Source of the DNA: a virus
Virus record (IMG/VR): IMGVR_UViG_3300042382_000206
Coordinates: 1 to 21,699 of that record
Length of the DNA: 21,699 bases
Strand: one strand, 5' to 3'
In this document: positions 12,673 to 21,300 of the stretch, piece after piece
How positions within the stretch are numbered: the stretch's first letter is position 1
How the letters are laid out: each line of letters begins with the position of its first letter
The notes under the pieces: model-generated
What the model was told of the DNA's origin: nothing
Database searches by the model: none
The model's input: the letters and a program-made list of their open reading frames with translations, nothing else
Made by a program: the position numbers and the translations under genes

Positions 12673-12881
12673 TTTGGTTCCCCTTTATACAATAATTTTT
12701 GAGCTGCTATCCTTAGTTGCGATTCGTTACAGATAATCTCAAAAGCACCTGTTTCAGTATCAACAACAAATAACATCATATGCTCATATTCTTCAAAATT
12801 TACATAAACGTCTAATAAGTCTCTTTTAGCATAATAAGTGTCGGTATCATCGCGTTCATATATAACTACTTTGTATTTCAT
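12669..12881 (-). CDS. unknown small protein, 70 aa
   Basis: A 70-residue protein with a likely beta-beta-helix pattern (MKYKVVIYERDDTDTYYAKR..., MMLFVVDTETGAFEIICN, then SQLRIAAQKLLYKG). GGAG lies eight bases before ATG 12881, and copy 2 of the early promoter-like repeat is about 20 bases further up, so this gene heads its own early unit. No membrane segment, no recognised family. Confidence 0.77.
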   Translation of the reverse strand: MKYKVVIYERDDTDTYYAKRDLLDVYVNFEEYEHMMLFVVDTETGAFEIICNESQLRIAAQKLLYKGEPK

Positions 12882-12900
12882 TTTTAATCTCCAAGTTAGT

Positions 12901-12936
12901 ATTGTACTTCATATAAGATACCGTATTTCCCGCGTT
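12901..12936 (-). promoter_or_regulatory. early repeated promoter-like element, copy 2
   Basis: Same 21-base core as the other two copies (12901-12921), then after four bases TTTCCCGCGTT, overlapping the stop codon of the AcrVA2-like gene. The element begins 20 bases upstream of the 70-aa gene's start codon. Copies 2 and 3 share both blocks; the four-base spacer differs (CGTA versus CCCG), which suggests that the two blocks, not the spacer, are selected. Confidence 0.62.
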
Positions 12937-13765
12937 ATACATCGGCTAAATTCATATTAACACCCGTGGAGTTTGTCCACTTACATATTAACCTTCTGTT
13001 GTCTTTAGGGCCTGTCCAGTAGTTGTGCCAATGTGCCCTACGAATATGAGCTTTCATTCCATTTGAGAGTTTAGTACCAGTATATCCAGCTCGTAACCTT
13101 TCCCCTAACTTTGCACCAAGTACTACTGAGGTTGAGTGTTCAGGCATATCAAAATGTTTTATCTTTTTAGGCTGCTTGGCATGATTATTTGAACGTGAAG
13201 CCTTTGGTATTGTATCCTTGACTGCACTTATATACAATATCACCGACAGGATTTGATCCCCTTGGGCATCTTCAAATTCGCTTAGATCGACAACCTCATC
13301 TGCAGGATACATAAACAATCTATTAAGCTGAGTTTCTGACTCATGTACCCAGAAGACTAATCGATCTTTATAATACCCATCACAATGTAATCGAAATTTG
13401 GCGGCTTTAAATCGCAGGTTACCTGCGCTTACAGCAATGCCCCAGTCAGGAAGTCTTACTTGTGACATATCTATTTTCTTAGATACTTTAGAGTTAAGTA
13501 ATTCTGTTGCCACTGTTGGATCAATTACAAAAATTCTTTTAGTTAAGTACCATAAAGATTCTATTGTATACACTCTTGCGATAATTTCGAGTTGATTTGC
13601 ATCTTTGTATACACCCCATAACATTTCTAAGGTTTCTTGCATACCTTTACTTCTGTACTTCTCAGAAGCATCAAACTGCGGGTATGGCGCAATACCATAT
13701 CGTTTTGTAGCATCGCGTCTATTTAGCGTAAATTGATGTGCTATTCTTATGTTTTCGTTTTCCAT
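12935..13765 (-). CDS. AcrVA2-like protein, candidate anti-CRISPR; first early gene
   Basis: A 276-residue soluble protein. Its C-terminal signature HIRRAHWHNYWTGP (about residues 239-252), followed by a basic strand (RRLICKW), matches what I remember of the end of AcrVA2 from Moraxella (HIRRGHWHGYW, then RVRW). Further shared marks are a helical segment with YKDANQLEIIARVY (about 53-66), an RLPDWGIAV stretch (about 104-112; AcrVA2 has LPDWCVYV), and GERLR before the C-terminal region (AcrVA2 has GERLG). AcrVA2 inhibits type V-A CRISPR by lowering Cas12a, reportedly by triggering decay of its mRNA during translation; relatives occur widely in mobile elements, often where no Cas12a is known. 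The gene is first after the late/early junction, the place of T7's anti-restriction gene 0.3. GGAG lies six bases before ATG 13765. Family membership is likely; the target in this host is unknown. Confidence 0.78.
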   Translation of the reverse strand: MENENIRIAHQFTLNRRDATKRYGIAPYPQFDASEKYRSKGMQETLEMLWGVYKDANQLEIIARVYTIESLWYLTKRIFVIDPTVATELLNSKVSKKIDMSQVRLPDWGIAVSAGNLRFKAAKFRLHCDGYYKDRLVFWVHESETQLNRLFMYPADEVVDLSEFEDAQGDQILSVILYISAVKDTIPKASRSNNHAKQPKKIKHFDMPEHSTSVVLGAKLGERLRAGYTGTKLSNGMKAHIRRAHWHNYWTGPKDNRRLICKWTNSTGVNMNLADV

Positions 13766-13789
13766 AGTATTCTCCTATATAAAGTTATT

Positions 13790-13825
13790 ATTGTACTTCA
13801 TATAAGATACTATTATTTCCGTATT
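13790..13825 (-). promoter_or_regulatory. early repeated promoter-like element, copy 1
   Basis: The identical 21-base core lies at 13790-13810. The second block is weaker here (TTTCCGTATT in place of TTTCCCGCGTT) and one base further away. It stands 25 bases upstream of the AcrVA2-like gene, the first gene of the early block, as expected for a promoter read by the host polymerase on entry. Confidence 0.6.
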
Positions 13826-13857
13826 ACTAAGAGAGATAATACAGGGGGAGGCCGCAA

Positions 13858-13875
13858 GGGTTAATTTAACGGGGT
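13858..13875. repeat. 18-bp repeat, copy 2 (late/early junction)
   Basis: An exact second copy of the 18-base element found before SSB. Here it lies at the edge of the GC-rich island, between the late terminator and the first early gene. T7 carries extra phage promoters near its genome ends that serve replication; this element could be of that kind. Confidence 0.75.
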
Positions 13876-14081
13876 TGAGTGTACCTGAAGAACTGCACGC
13901 AACTGCCCCACGTGTACCAGTTCTGGCACCAGAAACCGCCCTACACGGCACGCAACTGCCGCCCTGATCCACCAGTGATGCCCCCACCGCCCCGCGCCAC
14001 ACACGCCCAGATTTGCCGCCCACCAAAATTCGTGCAGAAATGCCCCGTCTTGCCCCGCAAAATTGCCCCCATGACTCTCGT
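13876..14081. other. GC-rich, C-skewed non-coding island at the late/early junction
   Basis: About 200 bases with no convincing gene and a composition unlike the rest of the window. By hand count, 39 of the 60 bases at 13981-14040 are G or C, and 29 of those are C. The minus strand is therefore G-rich, with runs GGGG and GGGGG spaced by short loops around 13981-14070 that could form quadruplexes. TGCCCC/TGCCGCC words recur, GCACGCAACTGCC is repeated at 13895-13907 and 13948-13960, and 13921-13934 is an inverted repeat (TTCTGG-CA-CCAGAA). The open frames across it are low-complexity and lack ribosome sites. It may be the terminal repeat, packaging region or a replication origin. Confidence 0.65.
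13895..13960. repeat. 13-bp direct repeat pair in the GC-rich island
   Basis: GCACGCAACTGCC occurs at 13895-13907 and again at 13948-13960, a 53-base period. Weaker similarity continues around both copies (GTGTACC words upstream), so this may be a decayed tandem repeat of about 50 bases. Confidence 0.6.
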
Positions 14082-14109
14082 AAAAAAGCCCCGACAGTTG
14101 TGTCGAGGC
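14082..14109 (-). terminator. intrinsic terminator ending late transcription
   Basis: On the minus strand, a nine-base-pair stem (GCCTCGACA with TGTCGGGGC, one G-U pair) and a CAAC loop are followed directly by six T. It lies six bases after the stop of the holin-like gene and is the clearest terminator in the window, closing the fibre-acetyltransferase-holin unit. Confidence 0.9.
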
Positions 14110-14115
14110 GTACCG

Positions 14116-14298
14116 CTATTGTGGATCTTTGGATACTACGCTACCACTGCCCAAAAGAGCAACTGACAACGCAAGCAGACTATCCATTTCTTCTGCTGTT
14201 AGTGTAACAAATTTGAATGAACTTAATACAGCCAATGTAGCTGAAATCAGTCCAAACCATGTTGAAGGCTCTTTAAGCCGTGCCCATATGTATTTCAT
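14116..14298 (-). CDS. holin-like small membrane protein, 60 aa
   Basis: A 60-residue protein with two likely membrane helices: STWFGLISATLAVLSSF (about residues 12-28) and MDSLLALSVALLGSGSVV (about 38-55), joined by a short loop (KFVTLTAEE), and a short charged tail. The basic N-terminus followed by a PSTW-GL phrase is common in small phage holins of this two-helix type, which form the inner-membrane lesion that releases the endolysin. GGAG lies six bases before ATG 14298. It ends the late operon, directly before the terminator; T7 likewise has its holin just after the tail fibre gene. The lysin itself lies in the middle region here. Function is inferred from size, topology and place. Confidence 0.65.
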   Translation of the reverse strand: MKYIWARLKEPSTWFGLISATLAVLSSFKFVTLTAEEMDSLLALSVALLGSGSVVSKDPQ

Positions 14299-14740
14299 CG
14301 TTTCTCCATATTGCTAAATAATTTCTAACGCTCCAACCATTCTTACCGAGAATTTTTACGAATACATTCTCAGTGTCTGCATGACTGCCTGTTGACAATA
14401 CGTGTCTAATATTTAATTTCTTAGACTCTTCAATTAATGCCTTATGAAGCAATACTACACAACGATAAGCTTTCATACCCTTTTGGTTAGAACAATAATA
14501 AATCTGTTGCATGTATTTCTCTGCAATAAATTCTCTTTCTAAAACTGCTCCAGCAATCCATGCTATTACTTCTCCATTGTCTTCAATTACTTTAAAGAAT
14601 TGTCCTGCAGCAACATGACGTCTCATTGATAATAATGATTTGTCACGGTCTAATGGGATAATTTCATTTTCGTAGATGTCAATATACATATCTACGCACT
14701 TGGCCATTTCTTCTTGGCTTTTTATCTTCCGTACTATCAT
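14273..14740 (-). CDS. GNAT-family acetyltransferase-like protein
   Basis: A 155-residue protein with the GNAT layout: an N-terminal helix pair (MAKCVDMYIDIYE...), a beta hairpin (FFKVIEDNGEVIAWIAGAVLE, residues about 48-68), a central region with NQKGMKAYRCVVLLHKALIEESKKLN (about 85-110), where the family binds acetyl-CoA, then a strand (HVLSTGS) and the C-terminal segment with FVKILGKNGW that resembles the usual FYEKLGF. The canonical Q/RxxGxG/A acetyl-CoA loop is not exact (SNQKGMKAY), so activity should be treated with care. It overlaps the tail gene by four bases (ATGA) and the holin-like gene by 26. A role in modifying a fibre or host protein is possible, but unproven. Confidence 0.72.
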   Translation of the reverse strand: MIVRKIKSQEEMAKCVDMYIDIYENEIIPLDRDKSLLSMRRHVAAGQFFKVIEDNGEVIAWIAGAVLEREFIAEKYMQQIYYCSNQKGMKAYRCVVLLHKALIEESKKLNIRHVLSTGSHADTENVFVKILGKNGWSVRNYLAIWRNDEIHMGTA

Positions 14741-17700
14741 GGTTTATATGTCCCATAGTTATAAAGAGTTACACTACCACCGCCGGTAATTGCAGCACCT
14801 TTAGCACCACCACTACCACCAGGTGAATATATGCTTCTATAATCTCCGGCAGATGAGTAGGTACCATATACACCTGTACCTGCAGCGCCGTTTGCGCCAT
14901 CACCGCCAGAACCTCCTGCACCACCGCCAGCTTTACCTGAAGTTCCGCTAGTACCTGTATCACTGCTTGATGCTGTTGGATAGGTTGTACTCCTAGCGTA
15001 AGAGCTACCGCCCCAGACTGAACTACCTGAACCATTACCACCGCCCCCTCCGCCACCACCACCACCGCAAGCTAATGTGCCATAATTATATAGAATAAAG
15101 TTAGTAAAAGTAAAAATAGCATCACCACCTGGGCCGCCATTTTCGCCACTACTGTCACCTCTGTAAATAGAAGAACCACCTCTGCCGCCACTACCGCCTC
15201 TGCCTCGTATTATACCGTTGTTATTCAGTATTAACTTACATGCGCAGTAAATGTCAATAGCATTTTCAGGTTGATTAAATACTCTTGATGTTGAAAGAGT
15301 TTCGCCTTGAATAGTACCGCTATTATTAAAAATTAGTGTTGTGTTGCTCTCAATAGAGTCATAAATATCTATTTTTAAAGGCTTGGCTGTACCGCTACTA
15401 ACTGTAGTTGTATAGTTTCCAGAACTATTTATAGTTACACTACGCAAGCAAGTAGATTCTGCGTTTGAGGCGGGTAATGCAGTAGTATTATTTCGTATCC
15501 ATGCATCATTAAAGTACCAACCATAAGAAAAATTCTGAGGTGTATTGGTACTATTAGATGAACTAATAACCCAGTCTGAAAGTTGTACATCCAAATAAGG
15601 CGTTGCCATGACCTTTCCACCAGAATTAGCAACTTGTATCCTTAGCCTATACTTTCCACGAGATCTATTAGGAGGGGTGAAAGCACTGCCACTACTGTAT
15701 GTACCTATAATCTCTGTTTCCCAGTTGCCATAATAGTCCATTGACTGTAGTCTAAGTGTATGGGTGTGTCCTGATAGAGGCCCGCCAAAAGATACAGTAA
15801 AGGTTTTTGAAGTAACTGATGATAAAGATAATGTTGGTAAATATACATCAACTAGCATTACATTTGGTATGACATACGCAATAGAGTCACCTATCTCATT
15901 AACAGCAACAATACTTATTTCATAAAGAGTGCCATAATCCAGACTAGTAGCTGTAATATTCATTATATTAGATGTATAATTTGTAACAGCATTATTAGAC
16001 TGATTTTTAATAGCTATCTTGTACGAGACGCCACTGCCAGACCATGATAACAATGCAGTAGTATTAGTAGTTTCTGCATATGTAAATGAAGTAGGCACTG
16101 CGGGAACGGCAGCATAAGTGGTTGTCCACGCTTGTGCAGGAGTTAGCACTGAAGAATTAGTACCACTATAAGCCTTAACTTTTACATAAGTTGTTGAAGA
16201 GATCCCCATTGTAGGGCCAGTTGCATACACAGTAGTACTGTTCCCAGAATCATTTATTGTAGTCCTTAATACGTCATTAAAATAAATTTCATAATAAATG
16301 GCAGAGGTAACCTTGCTAATAATAACTGTAAATGAGTTGTAAGTCTTATTATCAACACCAAAGGTAAATGTAGGCAATATTAAAGCTGTCTTCCCAATTA
16401 TAGTGCTAGAGCTCGCTGATACAAGAGTATTATACGCTGTAACGTAATAACTATAAGACGTATCTGATGTCAACCCTGCTATTGTAAATGTATCGTTTGT
16501 AGTACTTCCTTGCTGCACATTAGCACTATCATAAATATAATAACCTGTCGGTGTATTGCCTCCAATAGGATCTTGCTTAGCTATTCCTAATGTAATAGAA
16601 TTTTGACTAACAGCTGCTATGCTTAAAACAGGGGGTAGCGGCTTACCGCCAGGCAGTACATTGAAGCTGCCTTCTGTCCAATTGTTTGCAATATAGCCAC
16701 CCCCCAGACCGTCTCCGCTGTAATCATGATTTGCACCAGTAGCATTCTCACCTGCTGTCAATCCATTTATGGAGCCTTTACCACCCATACCACCTTTGTA
16801 TTTGAAATCAACAGAAGGGTTTACTTCAGCTCTGTTATAGAAAGAACCATGACCACCGTCGCCACCTGCAGGACTTACAGGCGTACTACTAAATGTACCT
16901 TCACCATTAAACCCATAAACAACTGCGTAAGACATAGGAACTGTACCGCCACCACCTCCACCACCACCATTACCACCACCAAAGATTGTACCGTTATTCA
17001 TAAGCTTTACGCCACCTGATATTCCGCTACCTTGGTATAGAGCAGGTCCACCTTGAAGGCCATCTGAGCCTGTTGAAAACTTTTCGGTGCTAAGGGCATA
17101 GAAACGCCAGTATGTTGTGTGAGAACTCCTAACGGGTGTTGACCATGTGAAAGTACCATTAAAGTAAGCAGACACTGTGTCTGTAACACAAACAAATATA
17201 TTACCTGAGTGCGTTACGGCATCTCCCTTTAAATACTTTTGGTTTATAAAAGCTGAAGGGTTATAGTATAATTCTGTAATAGTTGTCTCACCACCCCGTC
17301 CTCCACCGCCACCACCGCCTAGAATAGTACCATTATTTATGAAAGTACTATTTCTAGCATAGTGAGTATTCCAAAAGGCAATAGCTCTTCCAGGATTTGT
17401 AGGGGGATAGTCCCAATAATAAGACCAACTTGCATGATTAAAAGGTTCAATATTAGTGCATGTTTTAATACACATTACTAAATTACTATACATACAAACA
17501 ACATCACCAGGCTGATAAGTTGTATCTGTTTCGTAATGACCTAATACGTAGTCAGAAGGATCTACATTAGCTATGCCTGAATATACAAATGTAAAGTCAT
17601 GATCACTACCTACATCAATGCCTATAATTAACTTAGGTGCTTCCCATAGATAATTATTATTACCGGCAAGCACAGTCATTACTACATTACCATTATAATT

Positions 17701-18372
17701 GTTACTATCATAGATTGTTACATTTCTATGTATTGACATGCTGAAGTTAGTATATGTGGCCGGTGCACTACCTCCTAATTCAGAATCAGCAACTCCTTTT
17801 AGCCTAAGAGCAAGTCTAAACCATCTTATATCATATCGATAAGTTACACTATGATTTGGGTAGTTTGCATCTGCGGTGCTGCCTACACCATATGGCGTAG
17901 CTGGATAAAAGCCATCCTCAAACGACCAATCTAAGAGCTGTACATTAACTGTGTTAGAAGGCAGATAATCAATTCCATTAAATCTAATTACAATAAACAC
18001 TTCATAATATCCGTACATTGTATTACGAAGATCACCCGAATAACCGAAATTAAATACAGCCCCTTTTGTTAAAGTATTCCCAGCTGCAATATTTACCCAA
18101 TAGCCATCTTTATCTTTCCATCTACCTCGTAGCTGATATGTACCATAAGTTTCACCACCTGTCCACGTAAAGATACAACTATTTTGGGTAATAGTATTAA
18201 CAGATAAAACTGGTGGCGTATTGTTTTCAGGTGAAAGGTCTGGATATAAATTTACAGGAGCAGGATAAGGGTCTGCTAATAATAAATCTCTAACTACAGG
18301 TTCATTTAAGCTTGTTGTTGCTGTTGTAGTTCTGCCTAAGTCTACATTTACATCACTTATGCTGTATGGCAT
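14737..18372 (-). CDS. large glycine-rich tail fibre/tip adhesin with fibronectin-type domains
   Basis: A 1211-residue structural protein. Residues 54-149 look like a fibronectin-III-type domain; 150-340 are a less clear beta region; glycine tracts follow NNGTI phrases near 346-361 and 458-477, with more Gly-rich sequence to about 560. Further fibronectin-III-like domains lie near 578-663, 664-755, 756-840 and 845-937. The C-terminus (about 1049-1211) is a large glycine-rich module with repeated GGSGG, GGGG and NYGT phrases. Such Gly-rich modules recall the polyglycine-II receptor-binding tips of T-even-like gp38 adhesins. Residues 54-360 and 845-1110 share order and phrases (VQL-DW, NNG-I-G), indicating an internal duplication. 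It follows the S74 fibre gene with a 20-base overlap and GAGGAA upstream, and probably caps or extends that fibre. Receptor unknown. Confidence 0.82.
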   Translation of the reverse strand: MPYSISDVNVDLGRTTTATTSLNEPVVRDLLLADPYPAPVNLYPDLSPENNTPPVLSVNTITQNSCIFTWTGGETYGTYQLRGRWKDKDGYWVNIAAGNTLTKGAVFNFGYSGDLRNTMYGYYEVFIVIRFNGIDYLPSNTVNVQLLDWSFEDGFYPATPYGVGSTADANYPNHSVTYRYDIRWFRLALRLKGVADSELGGSAPATYTNFSMSIHRNVTIYDSNNYNGNVVMTVLAGNNNYLWEAPKLIIGIDVGSDHDFTFVYSGIANVDPSDYVLGHYETDTTYQPGDVVCMYSNLVMCIKTCTNIEPFNHASWSYYWDYPPTNPGRAIAFWNTHYARNSTFINNGTILGGGGGGGRGGETTITELYYNPSAFINQKYLKGDAVTHSGNIFVCVTDTVSAYFNGTFTWSTPVRSSHTTYWRFYALSTEKFSTGSDGLQGGPALYQGSGISGGVKLMNNGTIFGGGNGGGGGGGGTVPMSYAVVYGFNGEGTFSSTPVSPAGGDGGHGSFYNRAEVNPSVDFKYKGGMGGKGSINGLTAGENATGANHDYSGDGLGGGYIANNWTEGSFNVLPGGKPLPPVLSIAAVSQNSITLGIAKQDPIGGNTPTGYYIYDSANVQQGSTTNDTFTIAGLTSDTSYSYYVTAYNTLVSASSSTIIGKTALILPTFTFGVDNKTYNSFTVIISKVTSAIYYEIYFNDVLRTTINDSGNSTTVYATGPTMGISSTTYVKVKAYSGTNSSVLTPAQAWTTTYAAVPAVPTSFTYAETTNTTALLSWSGSGVSYKIAIKNQSNNAVTNYTSNIMNITATSLDYGTLYEISIVAVNEIGDSIAYVIPNVMLVDVYLPTLSLSSVTSKTFTVSFGGPLSGHTHTLRLQSMDYYGNWETEIIGTYSSGSAFTPPNRSRGKYRLRIQVANSGGKVMATPYLDVQLSDWVISSSNSTNTPQNFSYGWYFNDAWIRNNTTALPASNAESTCLRSVTINSSGNYTTTVSSGTAKPLKIDIYDSIESNTTLIFNNSGTIQGETLSTSRVFNQPENAIDIYCACKLILNNNGIIRGRGGSGGRGGSSIYRGDSSGENGGPGGDAIFTFTNFILYNYGTLACGGGGGGGGGGNGSGSSVWGGSSYARSTTYPTASSSDTGTSGTSGKAGGGAGGSGGDGANGAAGTGVYGTYSSAGDYRSIYSPGGSGGAKGAAITGGGSVTLYNYGTYKP

Positions 18373-21300
18373 TTCTAAGTTCCTCTATAATTTCTTGTTG
18401 AGCTTTAAAACCCTCAATAAGTAAAGGTATAATTTTAGCGTAATCTACCGCTAAGAATCCATCACTACGTTTTCTAACAGCTTCTGGTAATACTCTTTCT
18501 ACTTCTTGCGCAAGTACACCAACATCCCATTCCTTAACAAAATCAGAATCTTGTTTAGCATAATAATCTTCTGCCCATTTAAAGTTGTTACCTGATATTG
18601 ATTTTAACTTTCCAATAGGATCATATATCTTACGTACACATTCTTTTAATCTTTCATCAGAAGAATAATAAGCAGTAATATTAGCATTTGATTGGAAGTT
18701 AGCATTTAAAGTTACAGTAGATCCGCTATATGAAAACAATCCAAGCAACGTGCCTTCCGTTGAGTTAATACCAGATAAAGAAGTAGGCCTATTTGTTACG
18801 TTACTGCTCCAATCTGCGCCAACGGTAGCCCCGGCTTCTGCAGAGCTTTCATTCATACGATAAATAGTTACCATATAAGAGTATCCGCCAATAGTACAAG
18901 TGGCTGTTGCTGCGCGAGATGTACCCATATTAGACGTACTAATTACAGCATTTTGAGCACTAGTAGAGGGATTCCCACCATTAAAGCCTGAAAATGACCA
19001 TACATAACTTGTACTAGTAATATCTGACGACTTAACAGCTGTTAGGGTTATATTACTATTACCTGATCCAGAATATATGTTATCAACCGAATAGAAAGCT
19101 AACTCTCTGCTAGATGTTATAAATAGATTAGGGCCAATATCTCCTTTATCGCCTTTTGGAATTGTTAGGTTTAACACAGGGCTAGCACTTGTTCCACTTA
19201 TACTTGCAGCACTACTAGAGCCTGCGCTACCTGTTGTAACTGTACCCACACTAAATGCGGCAACAGGCCCAATATCACCCCTAGGGATTGTAAAATTAAA
19301 TACAGCTGCAGATGTAGTTCCGCTATTTGAAACTGCAGCGTTTGTGCCTGCATTACCAGTGGTTACTGTACCTACAGTAATACTACCTGCATTACCAGCA
19401 TCCCCCTTATCACCCTTCGGTATTGTAAAGTTAAATTTAGCGGCTGTAGAAGTGCTTGACGCATCCAATGTAACACTAGCAGATGAGCCTGCAGTACCTG
19501 TTGTAGTACTATTAGCTGTTATTGTAGGCGGTAATCCTTGATCACCTTTTGGTATTGAAATATTAAGGATAGCCGAAGAAGCTGTACCTACGTTCGTAAT
19601 GGCAACATTAGAGCCAGCAGCACCTGTAGATACAGTACCAATAGAAATTGTTCCCGCATCACCCTTATCACCTTGTGGTAGTACAAAATCAAAACTATTA
19701 TTTAAACCTGTTAATGTGCGAGTTACAGCAGCTGTGATACCTTTTGTAACAGTCCCAATAGAAATGGTTTGTACAGCACCCGTAGCGCCTACATCTCCTC
19801 TAGGTATTGTAATATTAAGAATACCAGCAGACGCTGTCCCTGTGTTAGTAATTGCAACAGTAGAACCTGGAGCACCTGTAGCTATTGTACCTAATGCTAA
19901 AGTACCTGTATCACCTTTTGGACCTTCATTTACAATAGGTACATATACCTCATCTATCTTAATTGTTCTAGCAGAATCTGAATAGATGATTGCTTTAACG
20001 TAACTTGAACCACTAGTAATAGTTGCAGCCTTTGTTGAAGTACTTGCAGCAGAGGCATTAACTTCTACGCCATCTAAATACACACGCCAAAACGCTGCAT
20101 AATCTACGAAAGCACCAACCCCTGTTCTAGCATACGAATTAAAAGTAATTTGAGTTTTATTCAAAGTTCCAGTTGCAGCATTCTTAGTTAGGATTGGATC
20201 AACAGGCTCTACCTTATACATAGTAGTAGAAACCCCATCAATACCATCAGCACCTCTAATTCTAACCCAATCATATGCAGCAGCACTAGTAGACTCTGTA
20301 GCCGTCAGCTTATTTACAGCAATACCCATAAACTTCATAGTATCGCTATAAGTATCTGTCATGCCTGTGCCATCAGCAGCAGTTGCATATTTAATCCAAG
20401 TATAAGAGCCTGGACCAGACCCGCTAATAGGATAGATTACAGCATCTGACCAAGTAACATCTGTTGTTACATCTACTGTTTGGCTAACAATCTTTGCTCT
20501 AACTACCCAAAGCGTCATACCACCTGGTGCAGCACCTGGATAAGCTGTCCATGAATTAGAACCGCCTGTAGGCCAGCTATACGTGTCATCTGCCCATGTA
20601 TAAGTAGAAGTACCTGAAGGTTTTATAGTAGGCTCATCTACTGCCCATTTATACATTTCAATAAATACACGGCTTGTACCGTTATAAGCTTTTGGAATAC
20701 TCAGTGCAATTGTACGGTCACTAGGTGTGCCACCTAACGTAACTGCAGCTGTTGTACCTGCTGCTGTAGATGTAGCTGTTACGCTACTAATTACGCCTGC
20801 ATCACCTTTCTCACCACGTGGCAACCCAAAGTTAAATACAGCGGCTGTAGATGTCCCTGAGTTAACTACAGTAGGAGTAGAACCATATGCTATTGCACTT
20901 ACAGTACCGACATTGATTGTGCCAGTATTGCCTGTATCACCTTTTGTCCCTGTATCACCCTTTGGTCCAGGAATCTCAATAAGCTGAGGTGCAATGAATT
21001 TACTTGCAACTGTAGGGCCGTTTGCAGTTAACTTTGCGCTAATTACTAAACCCCACCGACAAGTAGCTAAAGGAACATTAACAGCACCATTATTTAAATT
21101 ACTTACAGGTATAGCATTACCTGCATAGCCATATTGTGACATTGAGTAGGCTGACCAGACTACGCTAGTGACATCTGAAGTAGACGTTCCTAAGCTTTTC
21201 AATAATGAAAATATTAAAAACTCTAATACAGGAACACCTGTTATATGATTACAATCAATATATGTAGTACCGCCTAAAATATCATATCTCTCAGCAGCAC

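Noticed and set aside
13775-14207. Open frames on both strands across the GC-rich island, including an 83-codon minus frame and 95- and 64-codon plus frames.
   Set aside because: Low-complexity Pro/Cys or Gly/Ser-rich products without ribosome sites; they look like by-products of the C-rich composition and, in part, run through a terminator.
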